In this document: in pieces, positions 34,924 through 42,522 of the stretch
Layout: the number at the start of each line of letters is the position of its first letter
Position numbering within the stretch: position 1 is the stretch's first letter
NCBI RefSeq assembly: GCF_030388665.1
Contig: NZ_CP128846.1
Span: forward strand, 8,466,001-8,530,000
Length of the DNA stretch: 64,000 nucleotides
From: Streptomyces flavofungini
Lineage (GTDB): Bacteria; Actinomycetota; Actinomycetes; Streptomycetales; Streptomycetaceae
Reading direction: 5' to 3'
Made by a program: the position numbers and the translations under genes
The notes under the pieces: model-generated
The model's database searches: none
The model's input: the letters and a program-made list of their open reading frames with translations, nothing else
Told to the model about the DNA's origin: nothing

Positions 34924-34939
34924 TACCAACCGGTATGTA
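34924..34939. promoter_or_regulatory. possible operator between acylase and FadD genes
   Basis: TACCAACCGGTATGTA is symmetric at 12 of 16 positions around ACCGGT and lies 42 bases upstream of the acylase start. The size and core resemble TetR-family operators; no adjacent TetR gene is present. Confidence 0.3.
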
Positions 34940-35112
34940 TCTTGTCCGGAGCGCCTGACGTGGGGCGATGGCGCCTGGGGGCGTGGGGCGCCAGTGCCGG
35001 AGGGCGTGGGGTGGCGACGCCGCAGGGCATGGGGCGACATCGCCCGGCAGGGTCGACGCGGGCGGCGCGGGGGCCTTGACCGCCGTGCGGGACCGCCCGC
35101 AGGATCACGCCC

Positions 35113-36657
35113 ATGACGGGTGAACACGGCAGGGCGACAGCGGGCGACGAGGCGGCCACCGCGGCGGCGCGCGGCAGCACGGTCGACGGCGTCCTCAGGC
35201 GCAGCGCCCGCCGGACACCGGCCCGCACCGCGCTGCGCTACGGCGACCGCGCCTGGACGTACGCCGAACTCGACGACGCCGTCTCGCGCGCGGCCGGAGT
35301 CCTGCGCGCGACCGGCCTCGACCGGGGCGACCGGGTCGGCGCCTACGCCCACAACTCGGACGCCTACCTCATCGGCTTCCTGGCCTGCGCCCGCGCGGGC
35401 CTCGTCCACGTCCCGGTCAACCAGAACCTCACCGGCGACGACCTCGCGTACATCGTCCGGCAGTCCGGCAGCACCCTCGTCCTCGCGGACCCCGACCTCG
35501 CGGGCCGCCTCCCCGACGGCGTGGCCGTCCTGCCGCTCAGGGACGCCGACGACGCACTCCTCGCGCGGCTCGTGACCACGACCCCCTACGACGGACCCGC
35601 GCCGGACGCCGAGGACCTCGCGCAACTCCTGTACACCTCGGGCACCACGGCCGCTCCCAAGGGAGCGATGCTCACCCACCGGGCCCTCGTCCACGAGTAC
35701 ATGAGCGCCGTGCACGCCCTGGACTTCAAGGAGTCCGACCGGCCGCTGCACTCCCTGCCGCTCTACCACTCGGCCCAGATGCATGTGTTCCTGCTGCCGT
35801 ACCTGGCGGTCGGCGCCGAGAACACGATCCTCGACGCGCCCGAAGCCGTACGGATCTTCGACCTGGTGGCGGCGGGCCGCGCCGACAGCCTGTTCGCGCC
35901 GCCGACCGTGTGGATCGGCCTGTCGCAGCACCCCGAGTTCGCGACCCGCGACCTGAGCGCCCTGCGCAAGGCCTACTACGGTGCGTCGATCATGCCGGTC
36001 CCGGTCCTGGAGCGGCTGCGCGCACGCCTGCCGGGGCTCGCCTTCTACAACTGCTTCGGCCAGAGCGAGATCGGCCCGCTCGCCACCGTCCTCGGCCCGG
36101 ACGAGCACGAGGGCCGCCTGGACTCCTGCGGGCGGCCCGTCCTGTTCGTCGAGGCGAGGGTCGTCGACGAGGCGGGCAAGGAGGTGCCGGACGGCACCCG
36201 GGGCGAAGTGGTCTACCGCTCACCGCAGTTGTGCGAGGGCTACTGGGACAAGCCGGAGGAGACCGCCGAGGCCTTCCGTGACGGCTGGTTCCACTCCGGC
36301 GATCTTGCGGTGCGTGACGCGGAGGGCTTCTTCACGGTCGTCGACCGGGTCAAGGACGTCATCAACTCCGGCGGCGTCCTCGTCGCCTCGCGCCAGGTCG
36401 AGGACGCGCTCTACACCCACCCCGCCGTCGCCGAGACCGCCGTCGTCGGCCTGCCCGACGAGCACTGGATCGAGGCCGTCACCGCCGTCGTCGTCCGCGG
36501 CGGCGAGGTCACCGAGGCCGAACTCATCGCCCACGCCCGCGAACGCCTCGCGCACTTCAAGGCCCCCAAGCGGGTGGTGTTCGTGGACACGCTGCCGCGC
36601 AACGCCAGCGGGAAGATCCTCAAGAGGGAGCTACGGGACCGGTTGGGCTCGGGCTGA
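35113..36657 (+). CDS. long-chain acyl-CoA synthetase (FadD)
   Basis: A 514-residue ANL ligase. Motifs: LLYTSGTTAAPKGAMLTH (AMP-binding), YNCFGQSEIGPLAT (A5), GWFHSGDLAVRDAEGFFTVVDRVKD (A7/A8) and the catalytic lysine in ASGKILKREL. It activates a carboxylic acid to its CoA ester in the cytoplasm. The first ATG at 35113 is used; no strong ribosome binding site is visible. It stands alone between the divergent acylase gene and the LysR gene. Confidence 0.88.
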   Translation: MTGEHGRATAGDEAATAAARGSTVDGVLRRSARRTPARTALRYGDRAWTYAELDDAVSRAAGVLRATGLDRGDRVGAYAHNSDAYLIGFLACARAGLVHVPVNQNLTGDDLAYIVRQSGSTLVLADPDLAGRLPDGVAVLPLRDADDALLARLVTTTPYDGPAPDAEDLAQLLYTSGTTAAPKGAMLTHRALVHEYMSAVHALDFKESDRPLHSLPLYHSAQMHVFLLPYLAVGAENTILDAPEAVRIFDLVAAGRADSLFAPPTVWIGLSQHPEFATRDLSALRKAYYGASIMPVPVLERLRARLPGLAFYNCFGQSEIGPLATVLGPDEHEGRLDSCGRPVLFVEARVVDEAGKEVPDGTRGEVVYRSPQLCEGYWDKPEETAEAFRDGWFHSGDLAVRDAEGFFTVVDRVKDVINSGGVLVASRQVEDALYTHPAVAETAVVGLPDEHWIEAVTAVVVRGGEVTEAELIAHARERLAHFKAPKRVVFVDTLPRNASGKILKRELRDRLGSG

Positions 36658-36804
36658 CCGGGGGGCGAGGGCGCGGCGGATGCCACGCACACCGCGGCGC
36701 GGACCCAGCGGATCGCCCTGACCCCGCACCCCAAGATCCGCACCCGGCACGGGGCGTTGACGACCGCGTACGTCGAGGGGGAGGCGGAGGACGGCGAGCG
36801 GTGA
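36658..36804 (+). other. 48-codon open frame continuing past the fadD stop
   Basis: Directly after the TGA of the preceding gene, and in the same frame, 48 codons run to a second TGA at 36802. They include RTQRIALTPHPKIRTRHGAL and TTAYVEGEAED. Composition is coding-like and there is no start codon. It may be the 3' end of a lost gene fused against fadD, or a former C-terminal extension. Not recognised. Confidence 0.3.
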
Positions 36805-36859
36805 GGGCGTGCGGGGCGACCGCGGGCTCTCGGGGCGTCGGCGCTCGGCTCGGCCCTTG

Positions 36860-36990
36860 TGTCAGCGGGACGTCGGCCTGCGGTGCGGTCCTCGTGTCAG
36901 CGAGATGTCGTCGCGGGGTGCGGCCCTGTCAACGGGAGGCCTCGCCTCACGGTGCGGTCCTGTCAGCGAGGCCTCGTCGCTGTCCGCGCG
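36860..36990. repeat. four degenerate tandem copies of about 34 bp
   Basis: Copies begin at 36860, 36895, 36927 and 36961, each starting TGTCA(G/A)CG and most containing GGTGCGGTCC. The array lies at the 3' end of the LysR gene, whose stop (36963) is in the last copy. Irregular length and divergence exclude a CRISPR array. Confidence 0.65.
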
Positions 36991-38003
36991 TCGGGAACGT
37001 GGGCGGGCTGTTCCGGCAGCCAGTCGCGGGCTGGGTCGTACTCTAGCCACCGGCTCGGCCCCGCCTCCCCGGCGCACGTGGCGGCGAGGGCGTCGAGGCC
37101 GGGGTGGGTGTTCGCTGTGCGCCACAGGAGCGACCAGGCGTACAGGGGGGTGGGGTCGACCAGGGGGACGGAGCGCAGGCCGGGGACGTCCGGCAGCGGT
37201 ACGTCGGCGGGGAGCAGGGAGAAGCGGCGCGGGTGTGCCGCGACCTCGGCGAGGAAGTGGGCGAGGCCCAGGTTGACGCCGACGGCCCGTTCGCGGACGT
37301 CGAAGCGGTCGGCGAACTGGCGCAGGAAGTCGAGCCGGTCCAGGGCGCCGGGTGCCCACAGGACGCTGTCGCGCAGTTGCGCGGGCCGGAGCGCCGGCTC
37401 GGACGCCAGCGGATGGTCCGCGCTCAGGACGGCGTCGACGGGTTCGAGGCGGACCAGGCGGTGCGTCAGCTCAGCGGGCAGCGGCGGGTGGACCCGGCCG
37501 AAGGCCGCGTCGATGTCGCCGTGCAGCAGTGCCGTCATCACGGTCGGCAGATCGCGCCCGTGCCCGAGTTCGAGCTCGTGGGTCCGGCCGGCGACGTGGG
37601 GGACCCGACTGGCCCCGTCCCCGGCCTGACCGGCCGCTTCCAGGGTCCGCCCGGCCACCTCCCGGATCCTGTCGGCGACGCGCGCCAGCGTCCGCATCGG
37701 CGCGTAGAGATGGCCCCACACGTCGACGCGCAGCGGGCTGTCGTTCCGCGTCATCGACGCCACCGCGTCATCGGCGGCGGCCAGGGCCCGCCGCGCCGGT
37801 TCGAGGAAGCCGCGCCCCGCCTCGGTGAGGGCCACGCCGTGGCCGAGGCGCGCGAAGAGCGTCGCGCCGAGCAGCGACTCCAGGCGCCCGATCCGCTTGG
37901 ACAGGGCCTGTTGCGTGATCGCCAGCTTCCCCGCGGCCCGCCCGAAGTGCAGTTCCTGCGCGGCGTACACGAAGGCGCGCACCTGCGCCATGTCCAGATC
38001 CAC
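36963..38003 (-). CDS. LysR family transcriptional regulator
   Basis: A 346-residue regulator. The N-terminal helix-turn-helix (QVRAFVYAAQELHFGRAAGKLAITQQALSKRIGRLE) is typical. The effector domain includes MTALLHGDIDAAFGRV and SLLPADVPLPDVPGLRSVPL. GTG 38003 places the protein start where LysR proteins normally begin; ATG 37991 is an alternative. It is divergent from an oxidoreductase-hydrolase-SDR operon with a 19-bp dyad in between, and so is its probable activator. Confidence 0.9.
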   Translation of the reverse strand: MDLDMAQVRAFVYAAQELHFGRAAGKLAITQQALSKRIGRLESLLGATLFARLGHGVALTEAGRGFLEPARRALAAADDAVASMTRNDSPLRVDVWGHLYAPMRTLARVADRIREVAGRTLEAAGQAGDGASRVPHVAGRTHELELGHGRDLPTVMTALLHGDIDAAFGRVHPPLPAELTHRLVRLEPVDAVLSADHPLASEPALRPAQLRDSVLWAPGALDRLDFLRQFADRFDVRERAVGVNLGLAHFLAEVAAHPRRFSLLPADVPLPDVPGLRSVPLVDPTPLYAWSLLWRTANTHPGLDALAATCAGEAGPSRWLEYDPARDWLPEQPAHVPDARTATRPR

Positions 38004-38041
38004 GCCCCTCACTCTAGGCGACACGCGCCCCTCACCAGAGG

Positions 38042-38060
38042 CGACAACTGATGGTTGTCG
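38042..38060. promoter_or_regulatory. LysR-type operator dyad
   Basis: CGACAACTGATGGTTGTCG is a perfect 7-bp inverted repeat around TGATG. It lies 39 bases from the LysR start and 56 bases before the oxidoreductase ATG. Confidence 0.6.
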
Positions 38061-38115
38061 GGTTTTGCGGTCCGTTGTTGGATCACCGGGCGGCGGCCGG
38101 GATTGCATCGGCCGC

Positions 38116-39258
38116 ATGCGAAGACTGATTCCCACGGGGGAAGCGGCACGGCCGGTGGAGTTCACCGACGTCCCCCAGCCCGTTCCGCAGGCCCATGAGG
38201 CGCTGATCAAGGTGGAGGCGTTCGCGCCGAACAGGGGCGAGACGTTCCTCCTCGAACGCCCCGCCCCCGGGCTGCTGCCCGGCAAGGACATCGCGGGGCT
38301 CGTCGTGCAGGCCGCAGCGGACGGCTCGGGCCCCGGCGTCGGCACCCGCGTGGCCGGGCATCCGGCACAGGGCGGCTGGGCCGAGTACGCGGTCGTCCCC
38401 ACCCACTCCCTCGCTGTGCTCCCGGACGGCCTCGACAGTGTCCGGGCGGCGGCCCTGCCCCTGGCGGGCGTCACCGCCCTGCGCCTGCTGCGCGCGGCGG
38501 GCTCCCTGACCGGTCGGCGGGTGCTGCTGACCGGGGCCTCGGGCGGTGTCGGCCACTACGTCACCGAGCTCGCCGCCGCGGCCGGGGCCGACCTCACCGT
38601 GGTGACGGCCACCCCGGAGCGCGGGCGGCGGCTCGCCGAGCTGGGCGCGGCCGCAGTGGTGCACGAGGTCGCGGCGGCCCAGGGGCCGTTCGACGTGGTC
38701 CTCGAATCCACGGGCGGCCCGCAGCTTCCGGCCGCCTTGGCGAAGGCGCGCCCGGGCGGCCTGCTCGTCTGGTTCGGGCAGGCGAGCCGCACCCCGGTCA
38801 CCCTCGACTTCTTCGACCTGCTCGGCGGACCGGCGGGCGTCACGATCCAGCACTTCCACTACGCGGGCGCCCCCTACGGCCCCGACCTCGCCACGCTGGT
38901 GCGCCTCGTGGAACGGGAGCGGCTGCACCCCGAGATCGGCCGGGTCGCCGACTGGGGCGAGACCGCAGGGACTCTGGTCGCTCTGCGGGAGCGGCGCATC
39001 CGCGGCAAGGCCGTGCTCACGACGGGGGCGGAGCGAGCGACGCGGGCTGAGCGAACGGCTGGGGAGGCTCGGACGAGCGGGGCCGTGCCGACGGCCGGAG
39101 CCGTGCCGACGACGGGGGGCGCCCGAAGGACGGGGGGCGCCCGAACGACGGGGGTCACCCGGACGACAGGAGGCGATCGAACGGCGGAGCCTGCCCGAAC
39201 GGCGGAGCCGGCCCGAACGACGACAGCGGTCACGCGAACGACAGGAGAGACCCGATGA
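38116..39258 (+). CDS. quinone oxidoreductase-like medium-chain dehydrogenase with repeat tail
   Basis: A 380-residue protein. Residues 1-303 are a zinc-independent medium-chain dehydrogenase (QOR type): APNRGETFLL, AQGGWAEYAVVP and the NADP-binding LLTGASGGVGHYVTELAAAAG (about 138-158). Residues 304-380 are an Arg/Thr/Gly/Ala tail from degenerate nucleotide repeats (GGGGGGCGCCCGAA, GGCGGAGCC(T/G)GCCCGAAC, GTGCCGACG). Family members end near residue 310, so the tail is abnormal. ATG 38116 is chosen over the longer frame, which crosses the LysR promoter. The stop overlaps the next ATG (ATGA), so translation is coupled. Confidence 0.85.
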   Translation: MRRLIPTGEAARPVEFTDVPQPVPQAHEALIKVEAFAPNRGETFLLERPAPGLLPGKDIAGLVVQAAADGSGPGVGTRVAGHPAQGGWAEYAVVPTHSLAVLPDGLDSVRAAALPLAGVTALRLLRAAGSLTGRRVLLTGASGGVGHYVTELAAAAGADLTVVTATPERGRRLAELGAAAVVHEVAAAQGPFDVVLESTGGPQLPAALAKARPGGLLVWFGQASRTPVTLDFFDLLGGPAGVTIQHFHYAGAPYGPDLATLVRLVERERLHPEIGRVADWGETAGTLVALRERRIRGKAVLTTGAERATRAERTAGEARTSGAVPTAGAVPTTGGARRTGGARTTGVTRTTGGDRTAEPARTAEPARTTTAVTRTTGETR

Positions 39259-40244
39259 GCGCCGCCGAGTTCGCCGCCGCCCAGTGGAGCCGCGCCACCG
39301 GCGCGGGCCTCGACCCGCACGCGTACCAGCGCGTCACCGCGGGCCTGGAGTCCGTCGCCGACTGGGGCCCGGCCTTCGAGCGCACCGGACGCGAGCACCT
39401 CCGGCGCGCGCGGGCCGCGGAATCCTGGCTGTCGGCGGGCGAGGAACTGCTGAGGGCGGCGCGCTGGTTCCACGTCGCCACGCTGGCACCGTTCGCCGGG
39501 GCGGACCGTTCGGCGGCCGCGGCGGACGACGCGCTCGGCCGGGCGCTCGCCCTCCTCGAGCCCGGCGCCCGGCGCGTGCGCGGCCCGGAGTTCACCGGCT
39601 GGCTGCGCGGCCCGGCGGACGCGGCGGGAACCGTGGTCGTCGTCCCCGGCCTGGACTCGGCCAAGGAGGAGTTCCTCGACCTCGCGTCCGCGCTCCTGGA
39701 CCGCGGGCTCGCGGTGTTCGCGATGGACGGCCCCGGGCAGGGCGCGCTCGCCGCCACGACGGCCGTGCGTGCGGACTACCACCGGGTCGTCGGCCGCGTC
39801 ATCGACGCCCTCGGCGTGCCGCGCGTCGCCGTCGTCGGCCTCAGCCTCGGCGGCTACTACGCGGCCGAGTCCGCGGCACGGGAGCCGCGCGTGGCCGCCG
39901 CCGCGACCGTCAGCGGCCCCTTCCGGCTCGACTGGGACGAACTCCCCGAGCCCGTGCGGGACGTCCTGACCCGGCGCGCCGGATCGGCCGCAGCGGCCCG
40001 CGCGTTCGCGGACCAGGTGGACCTCGCCGCCCTCGCGCCGCACATCACGGTCCCCCTCCTGACCGTGGACGGCGGCCAGGACGTCATCCCCGGCGTGACG
40101 AACGGGGAACCCCTGGCCCGCCTCGCCCCGCACGGCACCCACCTGTCCGTGCCGCACGGCGACCATCTCCTCGGCAACGCGCGCCCCGACTGGCTGTCCC
40201 AGGTCGCGGACTGGATCACCCGAGCCCTGACGTCCACGCGCTGA
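39255..40244 (+). CDS. alpha/beta hydrolase (pseudooxynicotine hydrolase/FrsA-like)
   Basis: A 329-residue hydrolase with an N-terminal helical domain of about 110 residues and a C-terminal alpha/beta domain. The nucleophile elbow is GLSLGGYYA (Ser near 198). LTVDGGQDVI holds the probable acid and PHGDHLLGN the catalytic His. This layout matches 2,6-dihydropseudooxynicotine hydrolase-type C-C bond hydrolases. It is the second gene of the LysR-controlled operon. With the quinone oxidoreductase and SDR it suggests breakdown of a small ketone or aromatic compound; the substrate is not deducible. Confidence 0.85.
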   Translation: MSAAEFAAAQWSRATGAGLDPHAYQRVTAGLESVADWGPAFERTGREHLRRARAAESWLSAGEELLRAARWFHVATLAPFAGADRSAAAADDALGRALALLEPGARRVRGPEFTGWLRGPADAAGTVVVVPGLDSAKEEFLDLASALLDRGLAVFAMDGPGQGALAATTAVRADYHRVVGRVIDALGVPRVAVVGLSLGGYYAAESAAREPRVAAAATVSGPFRLDWDELPEPVRDVLTRRAGSAAAARAFADQVDLAALAPHITVPLLTVDGGQDVIPGVTNGEPLARLAPHGTHLSVPHGDHLLGNARPDWLSQVADWITRALTSTR

Positions 40245-40280
40245 CATCCGGGCCCCGAGCCCTGACATCCGGGCCCCGAC
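40241..40280. repeat. 21-bp-period duplication across the hydrolase stop
   Basis: CTGACATCCGGGCCCCGA occurs at 40241 and again at 40262. The hydrolase TGA (40242-40244) is in the first copy and the second copy repeats it. Confidence 0.8.
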
Positions 40281-40323
40281 ACCCGAGAGCCCGCCACCAA
40301 GCCCTGACAGGAGCACCGCCGTC

Positions 40324-41070
40324 ATGAACCGCTTCACCGGAAAGACCGCCCTCATCACCGGAGGCACCAGCGGCATGGGTCTCGCGACCGCGCGCCGTCT
40401 CGTCTCCGAGGGCGCCCACGTCGTCGTCACCGGCCGCACCCGCGCCCGGGTGGAGGCGGCCGTGGAGGAACTGGGCCCGAACGCGTCGGGCGCCGTGGCC
40501 GACGCCGCCGAACCCGACGCGGCGGACACGCTGATGGACACGGTCCGGGACCGGCACGGCCGCCTCGACTGCCTGTTCGCGAACGCGGGCACCGGCACCT
40601 TCCTGCCGTTCGAGGACATCACCGAGGCGGACTTCGACCACGCCGTCGACGTGAACCTCAAGGGGGTGTTCTTCACCGTGCAGAAGGTGCTGCCGCTGCT
40701 CGTGGACGGCGGCTCGATCGTCATCAACGCGTCCTGGACCCTGCACCGGGGCAACAGTGTCCTCACCCTGTACTCGGCGACGAAGGCCGCCGCGCACAAC
40801 CTGGCCCGGACCCTCGCCGCCGCACTCGCCCCACGCGGCATCCGCGTCAACTCCGTCAGCCCCGGATACATCGACACGCCCATGTACCCCGCCGCCTCGC
40901 TGAGCGACGCGGAGGCGGCGGTGGTGACGGGCCGCATCGTCAGCGGCCGCTTCGGCCGCCCCGACGAGGTCGCGGCGGCCGTCGCGTTCCTCGCCTCGTC
41001 CGACGCGTCCTACGTCAACGGCCAGGACCTGATCATCGACGGGGGGCTGGTCGGGGCGGTACCCGCCTGA
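40324..41070 (+). CDS. SDR family oxidoreductase
   Basis: A 248-residue classical short-chain dehydrogenase. Cofactor loop TGGTSGMG (13-20), NAG in LFANAGTG, catalytic Ser in INASWT, YSATK with Tyr and Lys, and C-terminal IIDGGL. TGRTRARV after the second strand suggests NADP(H). It is third in the operon, with ACAGGAGC before ATG 40324. It is only moderately like the MerR-linked SDR at 9.7-10.5 kb, so it is not a recent duplicate. Confidence 0.9.
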   Translation: MNRFTGKTALITGGTSGMGLATARRLVSEGAHVVVTGRTRARVEAAVEELGPNASGAVADAAEPDAADTLMDTVRDRHGRLDCLFANAGTGTFLPFEDITEADFDHAVDVNLKGVFFTVQKVLPLLVDGGSIVINASWTLHRGNSVLTLYSATKAAAHNLARTLAAALAPRGIRVNSVSPGYIDTPMYPAASLSDAEAAVVTGRIVSGRFGRPDEVAAAVAFLASSDASYVNGQDLIIDGGLVGAVPA

Positions 41071-41133
41071 CGGGGCACCGGTCTGACGGCGGCACGGGCC
41101 TGACGGCGGCACCGGCCCCGACGGCGCTACCGT
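41067..41133. repeat. four tandem copies of about 17 bp across the SDR stop
   Basis: Units start at 41067, 41083, 41100 and 41117 (CTGACGGCGGCACCGGC and variants). The SDR TGA (41068-41070) is in the first and recurs in the next two. Confidence 0.75.
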
Positions 41134-41162
41134 GGCCGGGACCGCCGCCCCGGAAGGAGCCC

Positions 41163-41617
41163 ATGGTGGACGCACCGATCCGCTGGGGCAGCAAGGACCC
41201 CGGACCCTTCTTCCACGGCACCAAGGCCGACGTCGCCGCCGGGGCCCTGCTGGGCCCTGGCCGCGGCTCCAACTACGGCAAGGGCGACAGGGCGAACTTC
41301 GTGTACCCGACCGCCACGCTGGACGCCGCCGTCCGGGGAGCCGAGCCGGCCGCCGGTGCGGAGCGCGAGCGGATCTACCTCGTCGAGCCCACCGGCCCCT
41401 TCGAGGACGACCCCCGACCTCACGGACAAGAGGTTCCCCGGAAACCCGACCCGCTCGCACCGCACCCGTGAGCCCCTGCGTGCCGTCGCAGAGGTCAGCG
41501 GCTGGCAGGGGCACCCGCCCGAGACCCTTCAGCACATGCGCGCCCACCTCGCGTCAGTACATGCGCGCCCACATCGCGGCGCTCAAGGTCCAAGGCGTCG
41601 AGGCGATCAACGACTGA
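41163..41617 (+). pseudogene. arr: rifampin ADP-ribosyltransferase (Arr) gene, twice frameshifted
   Basis: ATG 41163 follows GGAAGGAG and opens an Arr protein: GPFFHGTKADVAAGALL, GSNYGKGDRANFVYPTATLDAAV, RIYLVEPTGPFEDDP. Near 41413 one extra base shifts the frame. The next piece (LTDKRFPGNPTRSHRTREPL, then VAEVSGWQGHPPETLQHMRAHLAS) is in a second frame. A partial duplication of CATGCGCGCCCAC (41535 and about 41560) causes another shift, and the true end, MRAHIAALKVQGVEAIND, is in the third frame with a stop at 41617. All Arr blocks are recognisable, so decay is recent. The intact enzyme ADP-ribosylates rifamycins. Confidence 0.85.
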
Positions 41618-41696
41618 CGGCGCGGCCGACGGCTGCGGACCGGCATTCACTGACCGAGCGGCCAGAGGGCAGGGAGCGGCGAATTACTATGAACCG

Positions 41697-42164
41697 GTGG
41701 AAACAGTTCGAATAGCGCTTTCTCGACGCCGTCGCCGCTCCCTGCACCTCGGCCTCGCGGTGCTCACGCTCACGCTGGGACTCATCGCGCTGTTCGTGCT
41801 CCCCGGCGCCTACGCGCACTCGACGAGCAGCGGCCGGACCGCCACGACCGTGCTCGCCGGGATCTGGCTGCCGACCGCCTTCTACGTGATGAACCGCGCG
41901 AACGGCACGACCACGCTCACCCCCGCGGGGATGCGCATCAGGACGGTCGTCAGCCGACGGCTGATCCCGTGGCACACGGTCACCCGTGTCGAGGCGCAGC
42001 GACGTACCGGCCGCGGCGGCGTCGCCTGGTACGTCGCCCGCGCCCACCTGGTCCACGGCCGCCCCGTCGTCCTGCCCGGCGCCCTGGCCGATGGCCGTCA
42101 GGACGAGGAGTTCCGGGCCGCCGTGGAGGCGGTCGAGCGGTACTGGGAACGCGCCCGGCCCTAG
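41697..42164 (+). CDS. PH domain-containing membrane protein, hypothetical
   Basis: A 155-residue protein. Two hydrophobic helices (LGLAVLTLTLGLIALFVL and TTVLAGIWLPTAFYVM) are followed by a small beta-rich domain of the bacterial PH/DUF2581 type (TTTLTPAGMRIRTVVSRRLIPWHTVTRVEAQ...). It starts at GTG 41697. A TACTAT hexamer ends seven bases before the GTG, so the message could be leaderless. An out-of-frame ATG 41690 opens an 8-codon frame overlapping the start. Function unknown. Confidence 0.65.
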   Translation: METVRIALSRRRRRSLHLGLAVLTLTLGLIALFVLPGAYAHSTSSGRTATTVLAGIWLPTAFYVMNRANGTTTLTPAGMRIRTVVSRRLIPWHTVTRVEAQRRTGRGGVAWYVARAHLVHGRPVVLPGALADGRQDEEFRAAVEAVERYWERARP

Positions 42165-42182
42165 GGCCCGCCCGGTGCGGGG

Positions 42183-42470
42183 CTACGGGTCGCCGCCGGG
42201 GGAGACGAGGCTGACGCGGATGTCGCCGCCGGACTCCTGACGCAGCCACGCGGAGAGGGCCCGGACGGCGTACTTGGTGGCGCAGTACACGGCCGCGGTC
42301 GGCGACACCGCGTACGCGCCGATCGAGGCGATGTTCACGAAGTGGCCGCCTCCCCGCGTCCGCATGACGGGCAGCGCGGCGAGGCGGTCGGTGCGGCGGG
42401 CGCCGAGGTGGACGGTGTGCCCGGCGGCGGCCGGGCGGCGGGCGGTCGCCTCGCCGACGGCCCCCGCCCG
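42183..42470 (-). pseudogene. SDR gene remnant with internal deletion
   Basis: The minus strand reads VGEATARRPAAAGHTVHLGARRTDRLAAL, an SDR N-terminus whose TGASSGI is missing. It then jumps to VMRTRGGGHFVNIASIGAYAV, SPTAAVYCATKYAVRALSAWL and SLVSPG, ending GDP-stop at 42183. About 60-70 residues between the two halves and the whole C-terminus are absent. Its 5' break coincides with the 36-bp duplication at the end of paaK. Confidence 0.7.
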
Positions 42471-42522
42471 GCCGCGCTCACTTCCCTCGCCGGCAGCCCC
42501 CGCCGGGCCGCACTCACTTCCC
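42451..42522. repeat. 36-bp tandem duplication across the paaK stop
   Basis: Units 42451-42486 and 42487-42522 match at 32 of 36 bases (both end GGCCGC(G/A)CTCACTTCCC). The paaK stop is in the second unit and its copy is in the first. Confidence 0.8.

Noticed and set aside
34924..34939. Third KstR-type site before the acylase
   Set aside because: AACCGGTA lacks the second GTT half-site and the flanking T/A, so it fails the consensus.
36860..36990. CRISPR-like repeat array
   Set aside because: Units are contiguous, of unequal length and diverged, with no spacers and no cas genes.
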